Below are positions 7,641 through 16,679 of a stretch of 64,000 nt of DNA, in pieces. A program made the position numbers and the translations under genes. The notes under the pieces were generated by a model. That model was not told the origin of the DNA. It saw only the letters and a program-made list of their open reading frames with translations, and did no database searches. This DNA comes from an uncultured Treponema sp. GTDB lineage: Bacteria; Spirochaetota; Spirochaetia; Treponematales; Treponemataceae. Within the stretch, counting starts at the first letter, position 1. Each line of letters opens with the position of its first letter. The DNA lies in NCBI GenBank assembly GCA_947167345.1, contig CAMVHR010000006.1, positions 1 through 64,000 of the forward strand, given 5' to 3'.

Positions 7641-8627
7641 TTGGAAATTGTCCACACCCCAGTTCTTTTGCAGGAATGTCTCTCTTTATTGTCGCCTGTC
7701 GGCGAGTCTTTTGAGCAAGATGCCTTTATGATAGACTCTACTCTTGGTGAAGGTGGTCATTCCTATAACTTTTTGGAAAAATATCCTTCTCTTAAAATAA
7801 CTGGTCTTGATGCTGACAGTATAATTCAAAAGAGAGCTAAGGAACGACTTGCTCCTTTTGGAGACCGTATGACTTTTTTTAACGGCTGGTTCAACGATTT
7901 TTACAAAAACTATCCTGCTGAAAGTCGCCATCCTGACATAATTTTGTTTGATCTTGGCATAAGTGTTTTTCATTACGAACGAAGTGGCAGAGGTTTTTCT
8001 TTTCGTCATGATGAGGCTCTAGACATGCGCCTTAATACTGATGCAGGTGAGAGTGCTGCTGATGTTGTGAACAATATGCCAGAAACTCAGCTTGCGAACA
8101 TGATATATCTTTATTCTGATGAACGATATTCCCGCAGGATTGCATCTGCAATCGTAAATGCAAGGCAGTCTGAACGTATTGAGTCTTCAAAAGCTCTTGC
8201 AGACCTTATATACAATGCCGTTCCTGGAAACTATCGCCATGGACAGATCCATCCTGCTACGCGTACATTTCAGGCTCTTCGAATTTATGTTAACAGCGAG
8301 CTTAAGCGTCTTCCTCAAGCCCTTCATGATGCATTTAATGTTCTTGAAGCAGGCGGAAAAATGGGAGTCATAACGTTCCATTCTCTGGAAGATAAAATCG
8401 TAAAGAATTATTTCCGAAATTTAGGTAAACAGTGTGTGTGTCCGCCGGAGGTGGCTGTATGCAGATGCGGTGGAACTCCTTGTGCTCAACTCATTACAAG
8501 AAAACCTGTTGAACCTTCTGAAGAAGAAATAAAAATGAATTCTCCGTCTAGAAGTGCAAAGTTAAGGGTTGTCAGAAAACTTAGAAATGCTGATGATTTG
8601 AGGCTTTATGGTGTGGAGGCTATATGA
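7641..8627 (+). CDS. rsmH: 16S rRNA (cytosine1402-N4)-methyltransferase RsmH
   Basis: SAM-dependent enzyme that methylates the N4 of C1402 in the ribosomal P site (formerly MraW). The 328-residue protein shows HTPVLLQECL at the N-terminus, the SAM-binding DSTLGEGGHS motif near 32-41, FDLGIS near 105 and the C-terminal NPSRSAKLRV-type tail (NSPSRSAKLRVVRK). It starts at TTG, supported by GGAG 7 nt upstream. Its stop overlaps the ftsL start by 4 nt (ATGA), indicating translational coupling. Confidence 0.96.
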   Translation: MEIVHTPVLLQECLSLLSPVGESFEQDAFMIDSTLGEGGHSYNFLEKYPSLKITGLDADSIIQKRAKERLAPFGDRMTFFNGWFNDFYKNYPAESRHPDIILFDLGISVFHYERSGRGFSFRHDEALDMRLNTDAGESAADVVNNMPETQLANMIYLYSDERYSRRIASAIVNARQSERIESSKALADLIYNAVPGNYRHGQIHPATRTFQALRIYVNSELKRLPQALHDAFNVLEAGGKMGVITFHSLEDKIVKNYFRNLGKQCVCPPEVAVCRCGGTPCAQLITRKPVEPSEEEIKMNSPSRSAKLRVVRKLRNADDLRLYGVEAI

Positions 8628-8923
8628 GTAAATTTTTCTTTGTGTTCAGATGGATTATGATATGCATACTTGCCTTGAGTATTCCCGCATTATTGGTAAT
8701 GAATGGCATTCAGTCAAGAAAATATACTGATCTTGAACGCCAGATTACGGAACTTGAAAAAAAACAGGCTGATTTGATAGAACAAAATAAAAAGCTTATT
8801 ACAGATATAAGTTTGCTTTCTAATACAGATAGAATTGAAAAACTTGCAAAAGATAACCTTAATATGCGGCCTGCTGAGACAGATGAGATTGTCCGCGTAG
8901 AGATGAAGGATAGTTCAAAATGA
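8624..8923 (+). CDS. ftsL: FtsL-like divisome protein
   Basis: Bitopic membrane protein of 99 residues: short cytoplasmic start, one transmembrane helix (about 7-27), then a coiled coil rich in E, K and Q (about 33-75) and a periplasmic tail. This is the architecture of FtsL/DivIC, which link FtsQ/DivIB to the septal synthase. The sequence itself is poorly conserved, so the name rests on topology and position between rsmH and murF. It overlaps both neighbours by 4 nt. No ftsI or murE follows, unlike the E. coli order. Confidence 0.75.
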   Translation: MSKFFFVFRWIMICILALSIPALLVMNGIQSRKYTDLERQITELEKKQADLIEQNKKLITDISLLSNTDRIEKLAKDNLNMRPAETDEIVRVEMKDSSK

Positions 8924-10320
8924 GTAAAACCTTGCTTTCGTATGAAGATGTTGTTCAAGCCTCTAATGGTGTTCATGTCCTGGGAACAGGAGATTTCTGT
9001 TTTACCGATGTACAGACTGACAGCCGTAATGTTGTAAGAAATACTCTTTTTGTGCCCCTTATTGGTGAAAATCAGGATGGACACAAGTATATTCCTCAGG
9101 CCATAGAAAAGGGGGCGACTGTCGTCCTTGTTAATTTTAAGAATTTTGAGGCGGACGGCAGTTTTTATGCTTCTTTATCTCAAAGCAATCCATCTGTATT
9201 CTTTATTGCTGTTGATAACAATCTTTCGGCCTTGCAAAAGATTGCCGGACGTTATGTAGAACAGTTTCCTGAACTTATTAAGATTGGAGTGACAGGTTCC
9301 AGCGGTAAGACTACAACAAAGGAAATGTTGCGCTCAATTCTTTCTCAGAAATATAATGTCGTATCAAATAAAGGAAATTTAAATAGTGAGACAGGGCTGC
9401 CTCTTTCTGTTTTTTCTATTCGTGCAGAACATAAAGTCGGACTTTTTGAGATGGGCATGAACAGAAAAGATGAGATTAAAGAGATTGCAGGTGTCCTTAA
9501 ACCAAGATTTGCAGTTGTTACGAACATTGGAACTGCTCATGTAGGACTTCTTGGAAGCCGAGAGAACATTGCTGCTGAAAAAGCACATGTCTTTGATTAT
9601 ATAAATCATTTTGGAACTGCTGTTATTCCTAAAGATGATGATTTTACGGACTATCTTGCATCTCAGGTTGATGGCAATGTTGTGTATTACGGCTGTAATT
9701 TGCCGGAAAACGTGCAGCTAGTTTCACATAAAGGTCTTGATGGTACGGATTTTTCTATTAATGGTGTTCCTGTTCATCTTTCCCTGCCTGGTGAGTATAA
9801 TTATAAAAATACGCTTGCAGCTGTAACTCTTGCTTTGGTTCTTGGACTGTCTGCAGAAGAAATAAAACGTGGCGTAGAATCGTATCAGACTTTGTTTGGT
9901 CGAAGTGAAATTATTCACGGACAGTATACTGTTGTAAAGGATTGTTATAATGCAAATCCTGATTCTATGGAAAAGGCTCTTGAACTGATGTCTTCTGTAA
10001 GTGTAAAAAATAAGAAGTTTTTTGTACTGGGAGACATGCTTGAGCTAGGCGAAGATTCTGAAAGAGCTCATGCTCATGTTGGAGAACTTGTTTCTAAATC
10101 AGATGCAGTGTGTATTTTTGTCGGACAGGAAATGAATGCTGCGTATAAGGCATATTCCGGTCTGGATGGTATGTATGTCGCAGATAAGTCTGACGAAAGT
10201 ATTGGTCGTATTGTAGATTTTATTAAACATAATGCTGTAAAAGATGATGTTATTCTTGTTAAGGGGTCTCGAGGCATGGCTTTGGAGCGCGTTTGTGACG
10301 GATTGCTAGGTGAGGATTAA
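8920..10320 (+). CDS. murF: UDP-N-acetylmuramoyl-tripeptide--D-alanyl-D-alanine ligase
   Basis: Cytoplasmic ATP-dependent ligase that adds D-Ala-D-Ala to the UDP-MurNAc-tripeptide, the last soluble step of peptidoglycan precursor assembly. 466 residues with the Mur ligase order: N-terminal UDP-binding domain (TDSRNVVRNTLFVPLIGE at 33-50), P-loop GVTGSSGKTTTKE (123-135), central motifs EMGMNRKDEI and NIGTAHVG, and a C-terminal domain with DCYNANPDSM and LGDMLELG. The ATG overlaps the ftsL stop. It is complete with no missing motif. Confidence 0.96.
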   Translation: MSKTLLSYEDVVQASNGVHVLGTGDFCFTDVQTDSRNVVRNTLFVPLIGENQDGHKYIPQAIEKGATVVLVNFKNFEADGSFYASLSQSNPSVFFIAVDNNLSALQKIAGRYVEQFPELIKIGVTGSSGKTTTKEMLRSILSQKYNVVSNKGNLNSETGLPLSVFSIRAEHKVGLFEMGMNRKDEIKEIAGVLKPRFAVVTNIGTAHVGLLGSRENIAAEKAHVFDYINHFGTAVIPKDDDFTDYLASQVDGNVVYYGCNLPENVQLVSHKGLDGTDFSINGVPVHLSLPGEYNYKNTLAAVTLALVLGLSAEEIKRGVESYQTLFGRSEIIHGQYTVVKDCYNANPDSMEKALELMSSVSVKNKKFFVLGDMLELGEDSERAHAHVGELVSKSDAVCIFVGQEMNAAYKAYSGLDGMYVADKSDESIGRIVDFIKHNAVKDDVILVKGSRGMALERVCDGLLGED

Positions 10321-10322
10321 CC

Positions 10323-11480
10323 ATGTCGGAATTTACATTTAAAACAGACAGAACGGTTGGTCCTTATGTAAAAAGTGATTTTCTCTTTATTATCTGTACC
10401 TTGATTTTATGGGGTCTGGGACTTTTCATGCTTTATATATGTACGCCTTATACTGGAGAACGTTTGTTCTCTAACAGATATTATTTTGTTAACAGGCAGA
10501 TTGTCTGGTCTTTCATAGGCTTTGTTGGTCTGGTCTTTTTTGCGTTAATTCCAATGAATTCTCTCAGAAAGTTGCTGCCACTGATTGTAATTGGAACTCT
10601 TTTTTTGTGCATTGTTGCTATGGTTCCGGGTATTGGCAGTGAACGTAAAGGTGCTGCCAGATGGATTAGAATTGGTAACTTTGGTACTATACAGCCATCA
10701 GAATTTGCAAAATTTGCTGTTGTTCTCTTTCTTGCAAATCTTTTTAGCAAGCATGCTGAAGAAGATGTTAAGACAAAGCAGGATTTTCAGTATCCTTTTG
10801 TAGGACTTTTAGTCTTTGTTGTTGTTATTTTTTTGCAGAAAGATTTTTCTACCGGTCTATTTGTTTTTTTTGTTGGCAGCCTTATGTTTTTTGTTGCCGG
10901 AGTTTTGATGTCATGGTTCATCCCTCTGATGTTGCTTGCAATTCCTGCAATTGTACTGATGATTACAATAGAACCTTACCGCCTTATGCGTGTTATAGCA
11001 TTTTTTCATCCTGAAGAATATACTCTTTCATCTGGATATCAAAAGCTGGCTTCACAAAGGTCTATTACTTCTGGAGGAATTTGGGGCAATGGTTTTGGTT
11101 CTGGTCTTACTGAGGTATTTAAAATTCCTGAAGTCCAGACAGACTATATTTTTGCCGGCTGGGCAGATGCCATGGGGCTGTTTGGAGTGACAATTTTTTT
11201 CTGTCTTCTTATTTTTTTTGCATTACGAGGCTATAACATTTCATTTTCTGCTAAAGATAGTTTTGCTTCGTATGCTGCATTCGGATGTGTAACAAGCATT
11301 TTTGTACAGTCTCTCTTGAACTGTGCTGTTGTCTGTGGTGCTGTTCCTACAACAGGAATTACACTTCCGTTTTTTTCTTCGGGAGGTTCGTCCCTTATTG
11401 TTACTTTGAGTATGTGTGGTTTCATAATAAATGCTTCCCGCATGGGAATGGATTATGATGGCAGTTTTTATGGAAGATGA
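10323..11480 (+). CDS. ftsW: Septal peptidoglycan glycosyltransferase FtsW
   Basis: SEDS-family integral membrane polymerase working with a class B PBP at the division septum. 385 residues with about ten hydrophobic segments. Signature blocks are IQPSEFAKFA (about 121-130), KDFSTGLFVF and, near the C-terminus, GAVPTTGITLPFFSSGGSSLIV. It starts 2 nt after the murF stop. FtsW rather than RodA is chosen from its place in the division cluster. Confidence 0.95.
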   Translation: MSEFTFKTDRTVGPYVKSDFLFIICTLILWGLGLFMLYICTPYTGERLFSNRYYFVNRQIVWSFIGFVGLVFFALIPMNSLRKLLPLIVIGTLFLCIVAMVPGIGSERKGAARWIRIGNFGTIQPSEFAKFAVVLFLANLFSKHAEEDVKTKQDFQYPFVGLLVFVVVIFLQKDFSTGLFVFFVGSLMFFVAGVLMSWFIPLMLLAIPAIVLMITIEPYRLMRVIAFFHPEEYTLSSGYQKLASQRSITSGGIWGNGFGSGLTEVFKIPEVQTDYIFAGWADAMGLFGVTIFFCLLIFFALRGYNISFSAKDSFASYAAFGCVTSIFVQSLLNCAVVCGAVPTTGITLPFFSSGGSSLIVTLSMCGFIINASRMGMDYDGSFYGR

Positions 11481-11486
11481 TGGAAA

Positions 11487-12293
11487 ATGAGTGATTTTGT
11501 TGTTTCTGAACATATAGCGATGGCTGACAAAGACCAAAAAAAAGATTCTCGCATAACAATTGTAAAGATAATAGTCCTGATTCTTTGTATTCTGTTGGTT
11601 ATAGAAGGCATTTTCTATATGCTCATTATACCGTGCCTTGCACCTGTCAAGGTTCAGTTTTCAGGGTTAAAAAATCTTCCGTCTTCTGTTTTGCTTGATA
11701 AGCTATCGAAGACGGGTGACGTTACCTGGATTCAGTTTGATTCCAGCAGGGCTGTTGATGTTTTAAGTACTCTTTCGGCTGTTGATACTGTGTCTGTTGA
11801 TAAAGTGTTTCCTGATAAAGTTTTGATAAATGTAAAAGAACGTACTGCTGTTGCAAAAACGATTGTGTCTATAAATGGTCGCTCAATGTCTGTTCAAATT
11901 GATGAAAATGGTGTACTATTTTCTAATACAACATCAGTTGCCAGTGACAGTAACATACCGCTCATTTCTGGTCTTCCTATTGAAAATATGCAGACTGGAA
12001 TGAGGTTTCCTGCAAAATATAAACCTCTTATGGCTCAAATTGCAGAAATTCAGAAGCTTCCACAAAAATATTTTGTGGCAATTTCTGAAATTCAGGTTGT
12101 TCCTAAGGAATACGGCAATTATGAGTTAGTACTTTATCCTATTCATACGCATGTAAAAGTGCTTACAGATCGTTCTCTGAATGAAGATGCCCTGAAGTAC
12201 ATGATGGTAGTTCTTGATGTTGTAAATTCTTTTGAGCCTGATGTTAGAGAAATTGATCTTAGATATGGTTCTGTTTCGTACAGGTCTCGCTGA
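11487..12293 (+). CDS. ftsQ: Cell division protein FtsQ/DivIB
   Basis: Bitopic divisome protein of 268 residues: cytoplasmic N-terminus with basic and acidic residues, one transmembrane helix (about 25-47), then a POTRA-like domain (VKVQFSGLKNLPSSVLLDKLS, about 53-75) and a beta domain with FPDKVLINVKERTAVA. It is expected to connect FtsL-type proteins to the septal machinery. It lies between ftsW and ftsA as in most bacteria. Sequence conservation is low; identification rests on the POTRA pattern, topology and context. Confidence 0.88.
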   Translation: MSDFVVSEHIAMADKDQKKDSRITIVKIIVLILCILLVIEGIFYMLIIPCLAPVKVQFSGLKNLPSSVLLDKLSKTGDVTWIQFDSSRAVDVLSTLSAVDTVSVDKVFPDKVLINVKERTAVAKTIVSINGRSMSVQIDENGVLFSNTTSVASDSNIPLISGLPIENMQTGMRFPAKYKPLMAQIAEIQKLPQKYFVAISEIQVVPKEYGNYELVLYPIHTHVKVLTDRSLNEDALKYMMVVLDVVNSFEPDVREIDLRYGSVSYRSR

Positions 12294-12314
12294 TTTTTTA
12301 TTGGGAGAATATTT

Positions 12315-13574
12315 TTGAGCAACATTATAGTTGGACTTGATATTGGTACTTCCTTTATTAAGACTGTTATAGGAGAAATTGACTCAGAAAATAAGCTTGA
12401 GGTAATAGGATTCTCAAAAAAGCCTTCAAATGGTGTACGTAATGGTGTCATTGTAAACATTGATGCGGCTGTTGCTGCCATAAAAGAATCTGTGGACGCT
12501 GCAGAACAGCTTGCTGGAGCGGAAGTTGAATCTGTTTATACTGCAATAGGCGGTTCTCTTGTTGAAGGAAAGAATTCTGAGGGCGATGTTGTTGTTGATA
12601 CAACGCCTCATCTTCGTGCGCTTGAAATTAATGAAGATACTAAAAGGCGTGCTCAGGAATCTTCAAGGGCAATAGATCTTCCTTTGGAAAAGAAAGCCCT
12701 TCAGGCAGTTACACAGGAATATATAGTAGATGATTTGCCTGGATGTAAAGATCCTGTGGGCGTTATAGGGAAACGGCTTAAAGTTAAAGTTCATATAATT
12801 TCTGCATCTGAAACTGCATGTGTCAATCTTACAAATTGTGTTGAAAGAGCCGGCTATTATTTGCAGGGAATCTGTTCCAAGACACTGGTTTCTGCAATGG
12901 CTACAGTACATGAGGATGAACTGGAGCTAGGCTCTATTCTTATAGATTTAGGTGCAGGTTCTACAGATGTTATTGTCGTAAATAAAGGTGCGCCTGTCTT
13001 TATGGCTTCTGTTCCTGTAGGTGGAAATCTTGTAACTAGTGATATTGCTCTTGTAAAGGGGCTGCCTGTTGAAGAAGCTGAAAAAATAAAAATACAGCAT
13101 GGCTGTTGCTGGATTGAAGGAAATGAAATAGAGCAGGAAGTTATTATTCCTAGTGTTGGAGGTAGAGGTCCTGAACAGACAAGTAGGTATGAATTATGCC
13201 AGATTATTCAGCCTAGAGTTGAAGAAATTCTTTCAATGGTAAAAAAAGAGATTGTAAGACATTCAAATTTAACAAAATTGAACGGTAGCATAGTTTTGAC
13301 AGGAGGCGGCTCTCTTATGTCGGGAATAGTGCAACTGACCCAGAACGTATGGGGAACGTCATCTGTCCGTATAGGAACTTCTTCTGATTTTGGTAATCTT
13401 GATCAGGACTATAGAAATGCGGATTTTGCTACTGCTGTAGGACTTGTCATTTGCAATAAAGATGCTGCTCAAAAAAATGTTCGGCAAAAGAGCAAAACTA
13501 GGTTTTCTGAAGATCAGAAAGATTCCGAAGGAGTTGGAAAAAAGCTGTCAAAGCTATTTAAAAACTTCTTTTAA
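12315..13574 (+). CDS. ftsA: Cell division actin homologue FtsA
   Basis: Membrane-tethered actin-fold ATPase that anchors FtsZ. 419 residues; VGLDIGTSFIKTVIGE (phosphate 1 motif, about 6-21), an SHS2-type 1C insertion (about 85-165), LIDLGAGSTDVIVV (phosphate 2) and TGGGSLMSG (adenosine motif). The C-terminus ends KKLSKLFKNFF, an amphipathic membrane-targeting helix. It uses a TTG start with GGGAGAA about 6 nt upstream. It is followed by 79 nt that hold a small ORF and the ftsZ ribosome site. Confidence 0.96.
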   Translation: MSNIIVGLDIGTSFIKTVIGEIDSENKLEVIGFSKKPSNGVRNGVIVNIDAAVAAIKESVDAAEQLAGAEVESVYTAIGGSLVEGKNSEGDVVVDTTPHLRALEINEDTKRRAQESSRAIDLPLEKKALQAVTQEYIVDDLPGCKDPVGVIGKRLKVKVHIISASETACVNLTNCVERAGYYLQGICSKTLVSAMATVHEDELELGSILIDLGAGSTDVIVVNKGAPVFMASVPVGGNLVTSDIALVKGLPVEEAEKIKIQHGCCWIEGNEIEQEVIIPSVGGRGPEQTSRYELCQIIQPRVEEILSMVKKEIVRHSNLTKLNGSIVLTGGGSLMSGIVQLTQNVWGTSSVRIGTSSDFGNLDQDYRNADFATAVGLVICNKDAAQKNVRQKSKTRFSEDQKDSEGVGKKLSKLFKNFF

Positions 13575-13625
13575 TATATTAGAATAAAAAAGTAAACTTC
13601 GTTTTGTCTAGGGGGATAAAGCAAA

Positions 13626-13679
13626 ATGAAGGTGTCTGGGTTGGGAGGAAGACATGATAGAACTGTCTGTAGTAAATGA
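13626..13679 (+). CDS. Possible 17-codon upstream ORF overlapping the ftsZ start
   Basis: ATG at 13626 opens a 17-residue frame (MKVSGLGGRHDRTVCSK) that stops at 13677-13679. It overlaps the first 26 nt of ftsZ in another frame. It has its own AGGGGG site about 10 nt upstream, and the ftsZ Shine-Dalgarno GGGAGGAAG lies inside it. It could couple or modulate ftsZ translation, or be chance. Nothing in the peptide is recognisable. Confidence 0.3.
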   Translation: MKVSGLGGRHDRTVCSK

Positions 13680-15015
13680 TGTAAATTCTGATGTATCGGC
13701 TGTTAGTCCGACGGTAATAAAAATCATTGGATGTGGTGGCGGTGGATCTAATGCCGTAAACCGAATGATTGATGCCGGTGTTAAAGATGTAGAATTTATT
13801 GTTGTCAATACAGATTTACAGGCATTGAGGGTATCGAAGGCCCAGCGAAAAATAGCTATAGGACAAAAACTGACTGGTGGTCTTGGTGCAGGCGGAAATC
13901 CTGCTGTCGGTGAAAATGCTGCAAAAGAAGATGTTGATAATATAAAAAATATAGTACAGGGTGCTGACATGGTTATTATCACTGCTGGAATGGGCGGTGG
14001 AACAGGAACCGGTTCTGCACCTGTTGTTGCTGGTGTTGCGAGGGAAAGTGGGGCCCTTACTATAGCTGTTGTTACTACTCCGTTTGATTTTGAAGGTCCT
14101 GTACGAATGAAGAATGCACAGGACGGCATTAAAAAACTTCGTGAAAATGTTGACAGCCTTATAATTATTCCTAATTCCCAAATAATGAAGATTGTTGAGA
14201 AGAAACTTAACTTTAAACAGGCATTCAGACTTGCTGATGATGTTTTGTGTCAGGGTGTTCAAGGCATTTCTGAAGTCATTACAGTACCAGGTGATATTAA
14301 TCTTGATTTTGCGGATGTAAAGTCTGTAATGAAGAATCAGGGAAATGCAATTTTGGGTGTTGGCTTTGGTGAAGGCGAAAACCGTGCGGTTGATGCTGCT
14401 CAGGCTGCAATTTCGAATCCTATGCTTGAAGACTGTCAGATTGATGGGGCTTCAAAGATTCTTATTAATATTACTGGTGATGATAGTCTTGCCATGACAG
14501 AAGTTGAAGAAATTACAAATAACATAAAGGCTTCTGCTGCTCCGAATGTGGAAATTTTCCTTGGACTTTCTACTAATACAGAAATGAACGGAAAGGTTTC
14601 CGTAACTGTTATTGCTACAGGTTTTAAATCTGATACCGACACTTCTTCGTATGAAGAGACGGATTCAAAGCCTGTTAATGAAAATGTTCTTGAGTATGGG
14701 GATTTTGAAAGGGTAATTCAGGGAAAGACCACGTTTGAATCTCGTACTGCAGTAAAAGAGGAACCTAAAGTCAGCCCTATAATGATTGACAAAAAATCTC
14801 TTGAAAAAATAAAAGATACTTCTTCAGAGGTTCAGGAAACTGTGCAGGAATCACTGTCAAAGGCTTTAAACAGGTCTTCTGTAGTAAATTCCAGCCACGG
14901 TCTGACACCTCCTCCGGGATATTCTAGGAATGGTTCTGATTTGAGTCAGCCTGCAATCTGGAGAAAAAATCTGGAAGGACTTTCCAGAAGCATTAATTTA
15001 TCTGATGACAAATAA
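13654..15015 (+). CDS. ftsZ: Cell division GTPase FtsZ
   Basis: Tubulin-like GTPase forming the division ring. 453 residues: N-terminal GCGGGGSNAVNRM (about 26-38), GTP-binding loop GMGGGTGTGSAP (about 111-122), T7 loop NLDFADVK with catalytic Asp, then a long variable linker (about 325-425) rich in S, T and E. The conserved C-terminal peptide is recognisable as PAIWRKNLEGL, which normally binds FtsA. The start is fixed by GGGAGGAAG 4 nt upstream. The recombinase gene downstream overlaps its last 11 nt. Confidence 0.97.
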   Translation: MIELSVVNDVNSDVSAVSPTVIKIIGCGGGGSNAVNRMIDAGVKDVEFIVVNTDLQALRVSKAQRKIAIGQKLTGGLGAGGNPAVGENAAKEDVDNIKNIVQGADMVIITAGMGGGTGTGSAPVVAGVARESGALTIAVVTTPFDFEGPVRMKNAQDGIKKLRENVDSLIIIPNSQIMKIVEKKLNFKQAFRLADDVLCQGVQGISEVITVPGDINLDFADVKSVMKNQGNAILGVGFGEGENRAVDAAQAAISNPMLEDCQIDGASKILINITGDDSLAMTEVEEITNNIKASAAPNVEIFLGLSTNTEMNGKVSVTVIATGFKSDTDTSSYEETDSKPVNENVLEYGDFERVIQGKTTFESRTAVKEEPKVSPIMIDKKSLEKIKDTSSEVQETVQESLSKALNRSSVVNSSHGLTPPPGYSRNGSDLSQPAIWRKNLEGLSRSINLSDDK

Positions 15016-15937
15016 TGATTCTGTAATGCAGGAATTTTTTAATGATTTTGTTTTTGTGGAGGGACGTTCTCGTCTTTCTGCAGAAACCTATCGTTTTTGC
15101 ATTAAGGAATTCCTTACTTGGCTGGAACAGAATTCTATTGAACTTTCTGCTGTAACTGAAAAAGATTTGTTTTTTTATATACGATGGCGGCATACCCAGG
15201 GAATTCAGGATATATCGATTGCAAAAGATGTTTCTGCCCTTAGAGCTTTCGGGACATTTTTGAAACATAAGGGAATGTGGACTAAAAATATATGTCTTGA
15301 ACTGGATCATCCTTCTGTCGCAAGAAATCTGCCGAAAGTGCTTAGTGTTGAGCAGATTGATGATTTATTGAATTCCATAGATACGAGTAAACCTTTGGGA
15401 GTTCGAGACAGAGCTTTGTATGAGGTTATATACAGCTGTGGGTTACGAATAAGCGAAGCTTGTTCCCTTCTTATGGGTAACGTTCATTTTGACGAGAAAA
15501 TAATAATAGTGTATGGAAAAGGTGATAAAGAGCGTATTGTGCCGTTTGGTGATATTGCGCGTGAATGGCTTCATACATGGATTTATGATGTACGAGGTCA
15601 GTTTGTAACTTCTAATGCTGTAAATGAAGTGTTTGTGAATAGCAGGGGGCAGCCTTTATCACGAAAAGGTGTATGGAAAAACTTTAAGGCTCTTGAAGCT
15701 AAGTCTGGAGTGAATGCAAAAGTTCATACCCTCAGACATTCTTTTGCAACACATCTTCTTGCCGGTGGTGCAGATTTACGTTCCGTGCAGGAACTTTTGG
15801 GGCATGCAGATCTTTCTACAACACAGATATACACTCATATAGACAATGAACAGTTAAGGGAATATCATAGCGGATATTTTCCTGGACATAAAAATAAAGA
15901 ATTATCTGACAAAAAGGAGAATGATTATGAAGAATAA
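15005..15937 (+). CDS. xerD: Tyrosine recombinase, XerD-like
   Basis: Site-specific recombinase of 310 residues expected to resolve chromosome dimers at dif together with a partner. N-terminal SAM-like core-binding domain (about 5-95) and catalytic domain with R148 in SCGLRISEA, K172 in GKGDKER, H241 and R244 in HTLRHSFATH, H267 in LLGHADLST and nucleophile Y276. All catalytic residues are present. Overlap of 11 nt with ftsZ puts it under division-operon control. A second recombinase gene is at 19815, nearer the xerC (codV) position; calling this one XerD is by elimination. Confidence 0.85.
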   Translation: MTNNDSVMQEFFNDFVFVEGRSRLSAETYRFCIKEFLTWLEQNSIELSAVTEKDLFFYIRWRHTQGIQDISIAKDVSALRAFGTFLKHKGMWTKNICLELDHPSVARNLPKVLSVEQIDDLLNSIDTSKPLGVRDRALYEVIYSCGLRISEACSLLMGNVHFDEKIIIVYGKGDKERIVPFGDIAREWLHTWIYDVRGQFVTSNAVNEVFVNSRGQPLSRKGVWKNFKALEAKSGVNAKVHTLRHSFATHLLAGGADLRSVQELLGHADLSTTQIYTHIDNEQLREYHSGYFPGHKNKELSDKKENDYEE

Positions 15938-16670
15938 TGTTATTATTTTGGCTGGATTTATAGCCTTTTTTTGTTTTACTGTAGTTTCATGCGGTCCGTC
16001 CTATAATTCCATTAAACGTATGCAGAAACTTGAAGAAGGTGTTTCTAATCCTACAACAAAAGAGGAACTTAAAGAAGCTTTAAAAAAGTATGATGCCAGA
16101 GCCATGGACTTGGTGACAACTCAGGCACAGGAAGGCATGTGGTATAAGATATTGGGAACACGCTATCTTGATGAAGCTATGTATAAAGAAGCCTATGAAG
16201 CTTTCAAGCAGGCTGTCCTGTTTTTTCCTAATAATCAGAACCTTTACTATTACATAGGAATTTGTGCAGGTTATCTTGCAAATACAGAACTTGACTATAA
16301 TGCAAGCGGTGGTCTTGACAGTGCCACAAAAAAAATGAATTACCTTAGGCTTTCAGAATCTGCCTATTTGACATCTCTTGAGATTGATTCAAGATATTTC
16401 CGTTCAATGTATGCACTTGGCGTTCTTTATGTATTTGAACTGAAAGAACCTGATAAAGCCATTCCTTATCTAGAACGCTTTCTTGAAGTTCAGAAACGTG
16501 ATACAGACGGAATGTTTGTACTCGCAAATGCATACTATATGACAAGCGAATTTGACAAAGCCATTGCTTTGTACGATCAGATAATAAAAATAAATCCTAA
16601 CGAGCAAAAAACTGCTGACGCACAGAGGAATAAAAAGGTTGTACTTGACGCACAACATGCTTCTAATTAA
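15927..16670 (+). CDS. TPR-containing lipoprotein
   Basis: Lipoprotein of about 247 residues with a lipobox ending VVSC (Cys near residue 22), so likely anchored in a membrane facing the periplasm. After a charged stretch the protein holds several TPR-like helices: WYKILGTRYLDEAMYKEAYEAFKQAV, YFRSMYALGVLYVFE, PDKAIPYLERFLEV and FDKAIALYDQIIKINP. The start is taken at ATG 15927, with AAGGAG 8 nt upstream; ATG 15921 is too close to that site. Position between xerD and dprA matches treponemal relatives as I recall them. Function is unknown; a scaffold role in envelope or division is a guess. Confidence 0.8.
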   Translation: MKNNVIILAGFIAFFCFTVVSCGPSYNSIKRMQKLEEGVSNPTTKEELKEALKKYDARAMDLVTTQAQEGMWYKILGTRYLDEAMYKEAYEAFKQAVLFFPNNQNLYYYIGICAGYLANTELDYNASGGLDSATKKMNYLRLSESAYLTSLEIDSRYFRSMYALGVLYVFELKEPDKAIPYLERFLEVQKRDTDGMFVLANAYYMTSEFDKAIALYDQIIKINPNEQKTADAQRNKKVVLDAQHASN

Positions 16671-16679
16671 TCTGTAGCT

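Noticed and set aside
13608-14129. 173-codon minus-strand frame opposite ftsZ
   Set aside because: Pro/Ala/Ser-rich shadow of the Gly-rich FtsZ GTP-binding region; no family match and no start signal.
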